NCBI RefSeq assembly: GCF_000763385.1 | Contig: NZ_JQFA01000004.1 | Location: 806,001-870,000 of the forward strand | DNA: 64,000 bases | From: Leptolyngbya sp. KIOST-1 | Lineage (GTDB): Bacteria > Cyanobacteriota > Cyanobacteriia > Phormidesmidales > Phormidesmidaceae | Reading direction: 5' to 3' | Shown here: positions 44,027 through 52,676 of the stretch, in pieces | How the letters are laid out: every line of letters begins with the position of its first letter | Position numbering within the stretch: position 1 is the first letter of the stretch | Notes under the pieces: generated by a model | Seen by the model: the letters and a program-made list of their open reading frames with translations, nothing else | The model's database searches: none | What the model was told of the DNA's origin: nothing | Translations under genes and position numbers: made by a program

Positions 44027-44554
44027 ATGTCGCTTATCGTTGTCGAAACCCTGGCCGATGCACCCCTGACCCCAGAGAACCCTACCGAAACCGACTACAA
44101 AATCCTCGACTGCCTGGGGGCGCGCCTGGGCACCTGGCAGTATTCGCTGCTATCGAGCGATCGCCTGCGCATGCTCTGTGTCTTCGAGGCTCCCGACGCC
44201 GAGGCGGTGCGCGAGTCCTACCACCGAGCCGGGGGTGCCTTTGACCGGATTTGGAGCGCCCAGCGGATGGCGCCAGCCACGCCGTCCCAGGCTAATGGGG
44301 CCACACTCCAGGTGATTGAGAGCGTCTATTCCCCAGCGCTGACCCTTGACCAGTGGCAGGCCACCCACGACTCGCTCCAGGCCTACTTTGCAGGGCAAGA
44401 AGGGGTGGAATGGGTCAAGTCCTACCTTTCGCTCAACCGCATCCGAGGCTTTTGTGAACTGTATGCCCCCGACACCGAGGTAATACAGGCGGGCTATCGA
44501 CAGGCGGGGGGGCCGTTTCATCGGGTGTGGTCGGCGAAGGTGATTCAGGCCTAG
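44027..44554 (+). CDS. Tandem DUF4242 protein
   Basis: 175 residues made of two similar ferredoxin-like alpha/beta modules (about 1-82 and 92-175). Each ends ESYHRAGGAFDRIWSAQ- or AGYRQAGGPFHRVWSAK-type and contains a RLRMLCVFEAPD / RIRGFCELYAPD strand. This is the DUF4242 family, some members of which bind nickel. An AAGGAA ribosome site lies just before the ATG, 10 bp after the ATPase stop, so the two genes form an operon. Role unknown. Confidence 0.8.
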   Translation: MSLIVVETLADAPLTPENPTETDYKILDCLGARLGTWQYSLLSSDRLRMLCVFEAPDAEAVRESYHRAGGAFDRIWSAQRMAPATPSQANGATLQVIESVYSPALTLDQWQATHDSLQAYFAGQEGVEWVKSYLSLNRIRGFCELYAPDTEVIQAGYRQAGGPFHRVWSAKVIQA

Positions 44555-44732
44555 GGCAGGCGGAGGAGATATTACCGACCGGATGGCGCCTTGGAGACCT
44601 GGCCTGGCGGTAGGGCGGCGTCAGCAGGGGAATGATGTCGGTGGCGGGGATGGTGCGATCGCAAATCTGCAATGCGCTAGTCATAGGGGGCAACCTCAAT
44701 GAATTGCTGGGACTTGAAGCAGGGAAAGTTGA

Positions 44733-44797
44733 GATCCCAGGGTTCTAAGCGCAAGGCTTTGGTCATTTGGGCTGGTGGGTCGCAGAACCCTGGGATT
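44733..44797. repeat. Long hairpin related to 19670-19736
   Basis: ATCCCAGGGTTCT (44734-44746) is repeated inverted at 44784-44796, loop 37 nt. Arms and overall size resemble the hairpin behind the cupin gene, suggesting one dispersed family. It lies just downstream of the PPC-domain gene (minus strand) and may end its transcript. Confidence 0.6.
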
Positions 44798-44801
44798 TGG
44801 G

Positions 44802-46109
44802 TTAGAACGGGTCGGTGCTCAACACTCTGGTCAGCGGTGTGTACTGGACGCTAAAGATAAGCGCTGTTGCGTAGGAAGCAGCGTTTAAGGGGCGATCACG
44901 AGTCCAATCGCCGCCAGTGCCTTGAATCTGAATAATGTTGTTGGCGTCGTAGCGCTCCTTGAATCCCCTGGTGCCGACAATCTCATGCTTCAGGGTGTCG
45001 TAGATGAAACTAATCCCCTGCTCCCCCCACTCTGGGGCAATGTCGGCCCGGTCGTGGCCAGTTTTGTCGTCATCGTTGATATCTACATGCACTGCCAAGA
45101 ACCGCCGATTGGGGTTGACAAAGTGAGTGAACGTTTGATCTCTAACCACGTCACTATCGGTGAAAGGGCCAAAGTCAAACCTGCGATCGTCAATTCTCAC
45201 CGTGCCGACAAAGTCAGCCTGATGCCAGTTGGTAAACGGCACTCGGGGGTCAAACTGTTGTATTGCACGGATTTCGTGCAGTATCACCCGGATTCGTCCC
45301 TCTGCCAGCGGGTTTGCCTCCAAACTGAGGCGGTAGGCGCTGGTGCCTGAGCGGGCTGGGTTTCGCACTTGCAGGTAGTAGGTGCCAGGAAGAAGCATCC
45401 TGTGTTCAATCGTCTGAATTTGAGTGCCGGGTTGGGTCGATAGCTTAAGTCGCTCGATTGAATTGTTGCCTGCACCAGACGTGTCTTCGCGGTGAAGCGT
45501 CAACGTCACCCCTCCCCGCAGCGGTGTGGCCACGGCCTTAAAGGTCACCGACTGGGTCAGGGTAAAGCGATAGAATCGACTAGATTGGGGGCCAGCGTTC
45601 ATGGCTCCGGCAAACTCCCGTAACCCATTGAGATGTCCGGTAATGACATCGGCTCGCTCCATCACATCTGCCGTGGCGGGCACCTGGGGCATACCCACCC
45701 GAGCGGAAAGGTGGATGCGGTAGTTGCTGAACCCCCCAAGGTCGCGACCTACCTCCAGGAGGTAGGTTCCTGCCCCCAGCCCTTCTAGGTGCAGAGGTTG
45801 ACTGGGCTGGGCTGGGGAATGGGTGCCAAGAATTACATCTTTGGCTTCGACAGCATCGTCAGGGAAAAACTGACGGATTAAACGCATCGGCACCGCTGGG
45901 CTTTCCTTGCTCCAGCCCACGAACAGGGTAGCGGGTTGATGCAGGACAAAGCGATAGTAGTCCACTACAGTACCCACCACATTGCGACCCACAATTTCGC
46001 GGTGGTAGGTCTGAGCGTGGGAGGCACTGGCGGGTACCAGGTCGCCAAAGCTCATAGCCCGAGTCGGGGTGGACGTATGGCGTTCGGGGATAACGGTTTG
46101 AGCAGTCAT
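44802..46109 (-). CDS. PPC-domain-containing protein of unknown function
   Basis: 435 residues. Two bacterial pre-peptidase C-terminal (PPC)-like beta-sandwiches are visible at about 35-125 (VDYYRFVLHQPATLFVGW; LGAGTYLLEVGRDLGGFSNYRIHLSA) and 155-270 (RFYRFTLTQSVTFKAVATPLRGGVTLTL; LLPGTYYLQVRNPARSGTSAYRLSLEA). The C-terminal 160 residues are unassigned and rich in Asp (VHVDINDDDKTGHDRADIAP), possibly calcium binding. No signal peptide is evident from ATG 46109, which has AAGGAG upstream. It could be surface-exposed by another route. Confidence 0.7.
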   Translation of the reverse strand: MTAQTVIPERHTSTPTRAMSFGDLVPASASHAQTYHREIVGRNVVGTVVDYYRFVLHQPATLFVGWSKESPAVPMRLIRQFFPDDAVEAKDVILGTHSPAQPSQPLHLEGLGAGTYLLEVGRDLGGFSNYRIHLSARVGMPQVPATADVMERADVITGHLNGLREFAGAMNAGPQSSRFYRFTLTQSVTFKAVATPLRGGVTLTLHREDTSGAGNNSIERLKLSTQPGTQIQTIEHRMLLPGTYYLQVRNPARSGTSAYRLSLEANPLAEGRIRVILHEIRAIQQFDPRVPFTNWHQADFVGTVRIDDRRFDFGPFTDSDVVRDQTFTHFVNPNRRFLAVHVDINDDDKTGHDRADIAPEWGEQGISFIYDTLKHEIVGTRGFKERYDANNIIQIQGTGGDWTRDRPLNAASYATALIFSVQYTPLTRVLSTDPF

Positions 46110-46208
46110 GACGGGTTCTCCTTGGGGGAATAGATTAAGGTTTGGAGGTTTATGGCCTGGGGGAGGGCGTTGGCTACCCTTTGCCGTGCATCCGGCATCT
46201 AACACTCA

Positions 46209-46688
46209 CTACCCCAGCAGGCCCAGCTGCTTAAACAGGCCGATCGCATCTTCTTCGCCGCGCTCTTCGACAATGCGGCCCTCCAGCAGGCGGTAGATGA
46301 TGATGCCGCTGAAGCGAACAGAGCGTCTGGTCGCTTCCAGATTCAAAAAGCCGATGGGGCCAGTGTTGGTGCCCTCTGCCGTCCAGGCAATGACGACCTT
46401 GTCGCCCTCGCCAACCACGTCGGTCATCGTGAATTGCAGATCGGGCAGGGCGGTGTGCACATCGCTGACCCAGGCTTTGAAGCCATCGCGATCGAGCGGC
46501 GCAGGCAAAATTGGGTAGTCAACAATGAAATCGGGGCTGGTGAACTGGTCTACGACAGCGAGACGGCCTTTACCCCAGGTGGCGTCGCAGAACTGCTGGG
46601 CAATCTGCTTATTGCGTTCGGTGGGAGTAGGGCAAAACCACTGGTGGGCGGTGCGGCGCTGCAGGGGCAAGAGGTTGGGGGCAAGCAT
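46209..46688 (-). CDS. SnoaL-like ester cyclase family protein
   Basis: 159 residues with an NTF2/SnoaL-type cone fold: NKQIAQQFCDATWGKGRLAVVDQFTSPDFIVDY, then DGFKAWVSDVHTALPDLQFTMTDVVGEGDKVVIAWTAEGTNTG and FSGIIIYRLLEGRIVEERGEEDAIGLFKQLGLL. The His/Asp pattern fits SnoaL-type proteins, though cyclase activity is not implied. AAGGAG lies before ATG 46688. The G-rich tract sits just upstream, between it and the homocysteine methyltransferase. Confidence 0.82.
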   Translation of the reverse strand: MLAPNLLPLQRRTAHQWFCPTPTERNKQIAQQFCDATWGKGRLAVVDQFTSPDFIVDYPILPAPLDRDGFKAWVSDVHTALPDLQFTMTDVVGEGDKVVIAWTAEGTNTGPIGFLNLEATRRSVRFSGIIIYRLLEGRIVEERGEEDAIGLFKQLGLLG

Positions 46689-46702
46689 TAGGGGACTCCT
46701 TT

Positions 46703-46749
46703 TGGGGGTGGATGGGTGGATGGGTAGGCGGGTGGGCGGGTGGATGGGA
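46703..46749. repeat. GGGTGGAT tandem tract
   Basis: About six imperfect GGGTGGAT/GGGTGGGC units in the 91-bp gap between the ester cyclase and homocysteine methyltransferase genes. Same family as 17041-17157. Confidence 0.8.
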
Positions 46750-46779
46750 ACGCATTGAGGGCTGGTAGGGGCAGCGCGA

Positions 46780-47838
46780 TCACACCCCGATCGCGGACAA
46801 CGGATTTTGATTCAGATGCGCCCAGGCGATGGGCAGACAGGCATTGGCGATCGCCTCCACGTGACGAAAGTCAGTGCCGCAGCAGCCGCCCAGCACAGTG
46901 ATCTGGGGAAACTGCGCCCGCAGGGCACGGTACTGCTGGCCCAGTTCGGCGGGGTTGCCGTCGTCCAGGGTTTCGGCCTCATCCAGCTCGGCATGGCTGA
47001 GGGTGGAGGCGTTGGCCCGCAGGGCGCGAATGCGCTGTACCCAGGGCTCGCCAGCGATCAGGGCATCGGCGAAGTGGGTGGGGTGGGCGCAATTGATCAT
47101 GTAGTAGGCTGGCCCGTTGCCCGTGGCGCCATCCACCTGGGCAATGGCCTCGCCCAGGCTTTGCCCGCTGGGCAGGTGGCCATCGGTCTCCACGGTGAAG
47201 GAAATCACCACGGGCAGGCCCACCGCCTGGGCCGCGCGGACGATGCCGATGGCTTCCTGCACATAGTTCATGGTGAAGGCGCTAGCCAGGTCGGCCCCGG
47301 CCTCGGCAAAGGCCTGGATTTGGGGCCGGTGGTAGGTTTCGGCTGCGGCCACGGTCATGGCGGTGCTGACGCTGTAGCCATCGCCCCGGGGGCCAATGCA
47401 GCCGCTGACGACGATTGGGGTGTCGGGGGTGGCGTAGGCCTGGCGCAGCAGGTGCAGCAGGGCGATCGCCTCGCGGTTGGCCGTGGCCAGTTCCTCCGCT
47501 GAGTAGCCCAGGCGGCTACCCCAGTCGGAGTTGGCCCGCCAGGTGGGGGACTCTAACACAAAGCCCACCCGCTGCTGAACGGCCAGATCGAGGTAGGTGC
47601 GAAAGTAGTTGGCGATCGCCTGGTAGCCCTCGGCGGTTTTCAGCAGGTCGAAGGCAGCGAAGTGGGGCAAGTCAAGGCCCTGATGGAAGATAAAGGTGGT
47701 TTCCATGCCGCCGTCGGTGAGGAAGAGGCGATCGGCGAGTTGGGGGAGGGGGGGGTAGGCATGGGTGGGGGACTCCTTGGGGAATGGGGGTGAGGGGATG
47801 GGTGAGGGGGTGAGGGGAACATCAACCAACGGGCGCAC
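46780..47838 (-). CDS. mmuM: Homocysteine S-methyltransferase family protein
   Basis: About 330-352 residues. The barrel carries the zinc-thiol ligands in MINCAHPTHF and the GGCCGTD motif near the C-terminus (Cys pair). LTDGGMETTFIFHQGLDLP starts the domain, and VVSGCIGPRGDGY and FTVETDGHLPSG are family blocks. It transfers a methyl group, probably from S-methylmethionine or a similar donor, to homocysteine. The start is problematic. The only in-frame start is GTG 47838 inside a repeat tract. A good AAGGAG-ATG (47762) is one base out of frame because of a C8 run. Confidence 0.8.
   Translation of the reverse strand: MRPLVDVPLTPSPIPSPPFPKESPTHAYPPLPQLADRLFLTDGGMETTFIFHQGLDLPHFAAFDLLKTAEGYQAIANYFRTYLDLAVQQRVGFVLESPTWRANSDWGSRLGYSAEELATANREAIALLHLLRQAYATPDTPIVVSGCIGPRGDGYSVSTAMTVAAAETYHRPQIQAFAEAGADLASAFTMNYVQEAIGIVRAAQAVGLPVVISFTVETDGHLPSGQSLGEAIAQVDGATGNGPAYYMINCAHPTHFADALIAGEPWVQRIRALRANASTLSHAELDEAETLDDGNPAELGQQYRALRAQFPQITVLGGCCGTDFRHVEAIANACLPIAWAHLNQNPLSAIGV
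47762..47818. repeat. GGGTGAGG tract upstream of mmuM
   Basis: G-rich GGGGTGAGGGGATGGGTGAG-type sequence covering the proposed N-terminus and leader of mmuM, adjacent to an 8-base G run (47748-47755). Confidence 0.75.
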
Positions 47839-48311
47839 CGAGCCGTCAGCGCTGCAACTGGGGGTTGCAGACTGAGGGTTGCCGAGCCGCAGCGGACTCG
47901 TTTGATTCAGGCTGAAAGCTTGGTGGTCAGGGGCTCATGGGTGGAGCACCGCTGATGTTTCTAACGATAGGGGCAAACTTTGGGCCTGTCTTTACAGAAA
48001 AGTATGCAGATGGGTAGGGTTGGCTGCCCTCAAGAGTATGGTGATGGGCTCAAGGTATGGTCTTGGCCATACCTGGGCGGAATCGGGGGCGATCGCCCCT
48101 ACGAGAGCCTGAGGATCGAAGCCATCCTGGGGCTGCCAACGGCTCAAAAGTCTACTCTGATCGCCCTGGGGGCATAGGGGACGAAATAGAGTCCGGCCAT
48201 TGACTAAACTACACCGTTCAGTTAAATTTTTGACAACAGCCCTTTCGCTACGGTTTGGGCTGAGGTTATGGGCTGTTAGCCTCACATTTGTGTCTTGCCC
48301 CTGTTACGTCT
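47839..48311. other. Divergent promoter region of mmuM and devB
   Basis: About 470 bp. From 47891 onward it is identical to 53984 onward. It contains a hairpin (GGTATGG-tcttgg-CCATACC, 48053-48072), a HIP1 site, the TetR-like palindrome at 48207-48223 and an AACAGCCC/GGGCTGTT inverted repeat (48235/48270). A 65-codon frame (47980-48177) lacks gene-like character. Confidence 0.5.
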
Positions 48312-48684
48312 ATGTCTATCAACCCTGATCAACCCTGGAGAAGGCCGAGTTTTTGGCTTTTAATTGGTGCTCTACTGATTGTGGGCACTGGCTCTACCCT
48401 GGCCGTTCGCAACGTTTTGCAAACCCGCCAGGCGGCCCGAGAGCAGGCCGAGCTACCGCCCCCCCGCCAGGTTAAGGTGGTGGCCCTGGGTCGGGTTGAG
48501 CCCGCCAGTCGGGTGATCGACGTCGCCCCGTCGGAGTCGGGCCGCATTGAGCGCCTGGAGGTGCAAAGGGGCGATCGCGTTGAGGCGGGCCAGATTCTCG
48601 CCTACCTCGACACCTACGATGTGCGCCGGGCCGAGCGCGATGTGGCCGCCAGTCAGCTGGCCGAGGCCCGCGCCCAGCTGGAGG
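47891..48684 (+). repeat. 794-bp direct repeat, copy 1 (promoter and 5' end of devB)
   Basis: Apparently identical over its whole length to 53984-54777 (offset 6093). It runs from upstream of the exporter promoter to codon 124 of devB. Identity was judged by eye and by identical translations in three frames. It implies a recent duplication or gene conversion. Confidence 0.93.
48207..48223. promoter_or_regulatory. TetR-like operator upstream of devB
   Basis: AACTACACCGTTCAGTT is imperfectly palindromic (AACT...AC-GT...AGTT) and resembles TetR-family sites controlling exporters. It is 89 bp ahead of the devB ATG. An identical copy lies at 54300-54316. No tetR gene is adjacent, so the regulator would act in trans. 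Inferred. Confidence 0.4.
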
Positions 48685-49484
48685 CCGAAACCACCCTGGG
48701 CCGTTCCCAGGTGCAGGAGGCCAGCACCCGCGTGGCCCAAATCGACGGGCCGCAGCAGGCCGCGATCGCCGCCCAGCAATCTGCCATAGAGAGTCTCCAG
48801 GCCGAGCTGAGCGTGGCCGAAATTGATCTGGCTCGGTTTCAAGAGCTCAACGCCTCGGGGGCGATCTCCCGCCAGGAGTTCGATCGCCAGCAGGCCACCG
48901 TCAACAGTTTGCGCGCCGATCTGGGCAACGCCCAGGCAACTAAACAGCGGCTAGAGCAGACCCGCCTCAGCGACATTCAAAACGCCCAGGCCCAGGTGGT
49001 TTCGGCCCGCGCCACCAGCACCCGCGCCCAGGTGGCCAGCCGGGTCGACTCGGCGGCCCAGAGTCTGGCCCTGGCCGAGGCCCAGCTGGCCCGCACCATC
49101 GTGCGATCGCCCCAGGCCGGACAGGTGCTCGATATTTTTGCCTACCCCGGTGAGGCAGTGTCGGCCTCCGGGGGGCCGATTGTGGCCCTGGGGGACACTC
49201 GCCAGATGGTGGTGGTGGCGGAGGTCTACGAAACCGACGTGGGTCTGGTCAGGCTGGGGCAACCGGTCACCATCACCAGCCGCAATGGGGCCTTTAGCGA
49301 GACCCTGACCGGCACCGTCAGCGAAATTGGCCTGCAAATTGCCAAAAACGACGTGCTCGACGACGACCCCGCCGCCAACGCCGATGCCCGCGTGGTCGAG
49401 GTGCGGGTGGCGGTGGACCAGAGCGAGGCCGTGGCGGCACTGACCAACCTCCAGGTCGATGTCGCCATCGACATTGAGTCGTGA
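48312..49484 (+). CDS. devB: DevB-like HlyD-family membrane fusion protein
   Basis: 390 residues. An N-terminal membrane anchor (FWLLIGALLIVGTGSTLAV, 14-32) is followed by a lipoyl-like half (VKVVALGRVEPASRVIDVAPSESGRIERLEVQRGDRVEAGQILAYLDTY). A long Gln/Ala-rich coiled-coil hairpin (about 105-255) leads to the second lipoyl half (TIVRSPQAGQVLDIFAYPGEAV) and a beta-barrel. It links the DevCA pump to an outer-membrane channel. It heads a four-gene operon. The first 124 codons and promoter are duplicated at 54405. Confidence 0.9.
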   Translation: MSINPDQPWRRPSFWLLIGALLIVGTGSTLAVRNVLQTRQAAREQAELPPPRQVKVVALGRVEPASRVIDVAPSESGRIERLEVQRGDRVEAGQILAYLDTYDVRRAERDVAASQLAEARAQLEAETTLGRSQVQEASTRVAQIDGPQQAAIAAQQSAIESLQAELSVAEIDLARFQELNASGAISRQEFDRQQATVNSLRADLGNAQATKQRLEQTRLSDIQNAQAQVVSARATSTRAQVASRVDSAAQSLALAEAQLARTIVRSPQAGQVLDIFAYPGEAVSASGGPIVALGDTRQMVVVAEVYETDVGLVRLGQPVTITSRNGAFSETLTGTVSEIGLQIAKNDVLDDDPAANADARVVEVRVAVDQSEAVAALTNLQVDVAIDIES

Positions 49485-49491
49485 GGGCACC

Positions 49492-50655
49492 ATGAAACTC
49501 CCCTCCCTGCCCCGCATTCCCCTGGCCTGGTACAACCTGCGCCACGATCGCCCCCGCCTGCTCGTGGCCGTGGCCGGGGTCACCTTTGCGGTGCTGCTGA
49601 TGTTTATGAACCTGGGCTTTTTGGGAGCGCTGGTCAGCACCACCACCAACTTCTACGACCAGTTCAACGGCGACATTTTTTTAATCTCGCCCCAGTCGCT
49701 GGAAATTAGCTCCACCAAGGCATTCCCCCGCGAGCGGCTGTACCAGGCGGCGGGGCTTGAGGGGGTGGCGCGCACCATGCCCCTCTACGCCGAGTACGCC
49801 CTCTGGAAAAACCCCGAAACCAGCCTCAGTCGGGCCATGTTTGTCTACGCCTTCAACCCCAGCGACCCGGTATTTTTGATGCCCGAGCTGAATACCCCTG
49901 GGGCCAGTCAGGCGCTTCAGCAGCCCAACTCGGTATTTATCGACCGGCGATCGCGGCCCGAGTTTGGCCCCCAGACCGTGGGCCTCGAAACCGAAGCCGA
50001 CCGCCGCCGCATCACCATTGTCGGCCAGTACGACCTGGGCGGAGGCTTTGCCGCCGACGGCACTTTGATCATGAGCGACCAGAACTTTCGCCGCTACTTT
50101 GCCCCCCGTTCCCTCAACCAGATCAACCTGGGCCTGGTGCTGCTGGAGCCGGGGGCCGACGCCCAGCGGGTCAAGCTGGCTCTCCAGAATCAGCTCCCCG
50201 CCGATGTTGAGGTCTACACCAAACCCGAAATCGTTCTCAAAGAAAGCCAGTTCTGGATTCAAACCACATCGATTGGCTTCATCTTTGGGCTGGGGGTGCT
50301 GGTGTCGTTCATCGTTGGCACGGTGATTGTGTACCAAATTCTCTACACCGACATTCGCGACCACCTGCGGGAATACGCGACGCTGAAGGCGATCGGCTAT
50401 AGCGGCGGTTACCTGTTTAAGACCGTGATCCAAGAGGCCATTTTGCTGGCCCTGATGGGCTACGTGCCGGGGCTGGTGCTGGCCCTGGGGCTTTATGAAC
50501 TGGCTTACAACGCCACGGCGGGCACGCTGCCCATGCAGATGACCATTTTTCGGGTGGTGTTTGTTTTTACCCTGACGGTGCTGATGTGCGCCCTGTCGGG
50601 CTTGATCTCGGTACGCAAGGCGGTGACAGCCGATCCGGCGGAGGTGTTTGCGTGA
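49492..50655 (+). CDS. devC: DevC-like ABC exporter permease, copy 1
   Basis: 387 residues with the MacB/FtsX-type four-span layout. Helix 1 is LLVAVAGVTFAVLLMFMNLGFLGAL. A large periplasmic loop covers about 45-260. Three C-terminal helices follow (FIFGLGVLVSFIVGTVIVYQIL; AILLALMGYVPGLVLALGLYEL; VVFVFTLTVLMCALSGLISV). The end ADPAEVFA is typical of DevC. It starts 7 bp after devB; its TGA overlaps the next ATG by one base. It works with DevA and DevB to export glycolipids or other lipophilic substrates in the best-known case. Confidence 0.9.
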   Translation: MKLPSLPRIPLAWYNLRHDRPRLLVAVAGVTFAVLLMFMNLGFLGALVSTTTNFYDQFNGDIFLISPQSLEISSTKAFPRERLYQAAGLEGVARTMPLYAEYALWKNPETSLSRAMFVYAFNPSDPVFLMPELNTPGASQALQQPNSVFIDRRSRPEFGPQTVGLETEADRRRITIVGQYDLGGGFAADGTLIMSDQNFRRYFAPRSLNQINLGLVLLEPGADAQRVKLALQNQLPADVEVYTKPEIVLKESQFWIQTTSIGFIFGLGVLVSFIVGTVIVYQILYTDIRDHLREYATLKAIGYSGGYLFKTVIQEAILLALMGYVPGLVLALGLYELAYNATAGTLPMQMTIFRVVFVFTLTVLMCALSGLISVRKAVTADPAEVFA

Positions 50656-51827
50656 TGCAGCGAACTCCGCTAGCCCTCCTCAACCTGCTCCACGATCGCA
50701 AGAAGTTCCTCACCTCGATGGCCGGGGTGGCCTTTGCGGTGCTGCTGATGTTTTTGTTCACGGGGTTCAAAAATGCCCTCTACGACAGCCAGACCCAGTT
50801 GCTCAGTCGGCTCAATGGCGATATCGTGCTGATCAACCGGCTGAAGGAAAACATGTTTGTGCCCCGGGCCTTTGCCCGTCGCCGCCTCTACCAGGCCCAG
50901 GCCTTCGACGGCGTGGAGGGGGCCTACGCCCTCTACATCAACGATGCCCGCTGGAAAAATCCGGAGACCCGCAAAACCCGTCCGGTGCGGGTGATCGCCT
51001 ACAACCCCTCCGACCCGGTGCTGCCGCTGCCGGAGATTCTAAATCACCAGCAGGAGCTGCGCCTGCCGAATACGGCGCTGATTGACGTGCGATCGCGCGC
51101 TGAGGTCGGCCCCCGCGAAACCGGCGTGATCACCGAGCTGGCCGATCGCGAAATTCGCATTGTCGGCACCTTCAGCCTGGGCACCGACTTTGCCTCGGGC
51201 AACGGCAACTTGATCATGAGCGACCAGAACTTTTTGCGGTTTTTTGCCAATCGCGGGCCTGAGGAAACCGAGCGCAGCTTTGCCACCGCCGACATTGGTC
51301 TGCTGCGGGTGGCCCCCGGTGCCGACGTGGCTACCCTGGTGCAAACCCTGCGGGACAACCTGCCCCAGGATGTACTGGTGCTGCCCATGGATGGCCCGGA
51401 GGGGTTCATCGCCCGGGAGCGCACCTACTGGGAAGAGAACACCAACATCGGCTTTGTGTTTTCGCTGCTGACCACCATGGGCTTTGTGGTGGGAATTATT
51501 CTGGTCTACCAGATTCTCTACACCGACGTGGCCGACCACTGGTCGGAGTACGCCACCCTGAAGGCGATCGGCTACGACAATGCCTACCTGTTCGGGGTGG
51601 TAATTCAGGAGGCGGTTATTCTCTCGGTGCTGGGATTTATCCCTGGGCTGCTGATCAGCGCCCTGTTCTACAACCTGGGGGCCGCCGTTACCGGGCTGCT
51701 GTTTCAGCTCACCCTACAGCGAGTCGCTAACATTTACATCATGACGTTTGTGATGTGCCTGATTTCCGGTGCCATTGCGGTCCGCAAGGTGCAGCGTACT
51801 GACCCCGCCGAGGTATTTGGCCTATGA
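50655..51827 (+). CDS. DevC-like ABC exporter permease, copy 2
   Basis: 390 residues with the same topology as the preceding gene (helix 1 FLTSMAGVAFAVLLMFLFTGF; C-terminal helices GFVFSLLTTMGFVVGIILVYQILYTDV and following; end TDPAEVFGL). The two paralogues share blocks such as IMSDQNF, ILYTD, EYATLKAIGY and VIQEA but differ over most of the periplasmic loop. A heterodimeric permease is likely. It overlaps copy 1 by one base and devA by 4 bp (ATGA). Confidence 0.9.
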   Translation: MQRTPLALLNLLHDRKKFLTSMAGVAFAVLLMFLFTGFKNALYDSQTQLLSRLNGDIVLINRLKENMFVPRAFARRRLYQAQAFDGVEGAYALYINDARWKNPETRKTRPVRVIAYNPSDPVLPLPEILNHQQELRLPNTALIDVRSRAEVGPRETGVITELADREIRIVGTFSLGTDFASGNGNLIMSDQNFLRFFANRGPEETERSFATADIGLLRVAPGADVATLVQTLRDNLPQDVLVLPMDGPEGFIARERTYWEENTNIGFVFSLLTTMGFVVGIILVYQILYTDVADHWSEYATLKAIGYDNAYLFGVVIQEAVILSVLGFIPGLLISALFYNLGAAVTGLLFQLTLQRVANIYIMTFVMCLISGAIAVRKVQRTDPAEVFGL

Positions 51828-52606
51828 GTTCTGCCCCGCCCACATCCCCGTCTGCCCTGCCCGCCGCTGTTGAAGCGTCGATTCGGGTGGGCAGCCTCAG
51901 CTATTTCTTTGGCCGGGGCGATCTGCGCAAGCAGGTGCTGTTTGACATTAGCCTCGACCTGCACCCCGGCCAGATTGTGATCATGACCGGCCCCTCCGGC
52001 TCAGGCAAAACTACCCTGCTGACGCTGATTGGGGCGCTGCGATCGGCCACCGAGGGCAGCCTCCAGGTGCTGGGGCAGGAGCTGGTGGGGTTGGGCGATC
52101 GCCAGCTGGTGGGCATTCGCCGCAACATCGGCTTCATTTTTCAGGCCCACAATCTGTTTGAGTCGCTGACGGCGGCCCAGAATGTGGAAATGGCGGTGGA
52201 GCTAACCGGCCAATTCGGCAGCAAGCGCCAGCAGGCGATCGACATCCTCAGCCAGGTGGGGCTGGCCGAGCGGGCCGACTACAAGCCGGGGGCCCTGAGC
52301 GGCGGGCAAAAGCAGCGGGTGGCGATCGCCCGTGCCCTGGTCAACCAGCCCCAGCTGATTCTGGCCGACGAACCCACCGCCGCCCTCGACAAGCAGTCGG
52401 GCCGCGACGTGGTCACCCTGATGCAGCACCTGGCCCAGGAAAAGGGCTGCACCATCCTCATGGTCACCCACGACAACCGCATTCTGGACGTAGCGGATCG
52501 CATCATCAACCTGGTGGACGGGCGGCTGGAGTCCGACGAAAGCCCCCAGCAGTTCGTAGACTCCCACGCCCCCAAGTCCCTCGATCAAAAAATGTTCATC
52601 ATGTGA
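51824..52606 (+). CDS. devA: DevA-like ABC transporter ATPase
   Basis: 260 residues. Walker A GPSGSGKT (56-63), Q-loop FIFQAHNLFESLTAAQN, signature LSGGQKQRVAIARAL, Walker B LILADEPTAALD and the switch His in MVTHDNRI. It belongs to the MacB/LolD/DevA group and powers export through the two DevC proteins. Its N-terminal 20 residues are a Pro/Ala/Ser-rich extension. It is the last gene of the operon, coupled by ATGA overlap to devC copy 2. Confidence 0.93.
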   Translation: MSSAPPTSPSALPAAVEASIRVGSLSYFFGRGDLRKQVLFDISLDLHPGQIVIMTGPSGSGKTTLLTLIGALRSATEGSLQVLGQELVGLGDRQLVGIRRNIGFIFQAHNLFESLTAAQNVEMAVELTGQFGSKRQQAIDILSQVGLAERADYKPGALSGGQKQRVAIARALVNQPQLILADEPTAALDKQSGRDVVTLMQHLAQEKGCTILMVTHDNRILDVADRIINLVDGRLESDESPQQFVDSHAPKSLDQKMFIM

Positions 52607-52676
52607 GGGGCTGGCGAAAGCCGGTTGCGCCACCCAGAAGCAATGGTGGCACTGCCCACGCTACAAAGACTAGGAT

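Noticed and set aside
47980-48177. 65-codon frame present identically at 54073-54270
   Set aside because: It is duplicated only because it lies in the 794-bp repeat. It has no ribosome site and its composition reflects hairpins and a HIP1 site rather than a protein.
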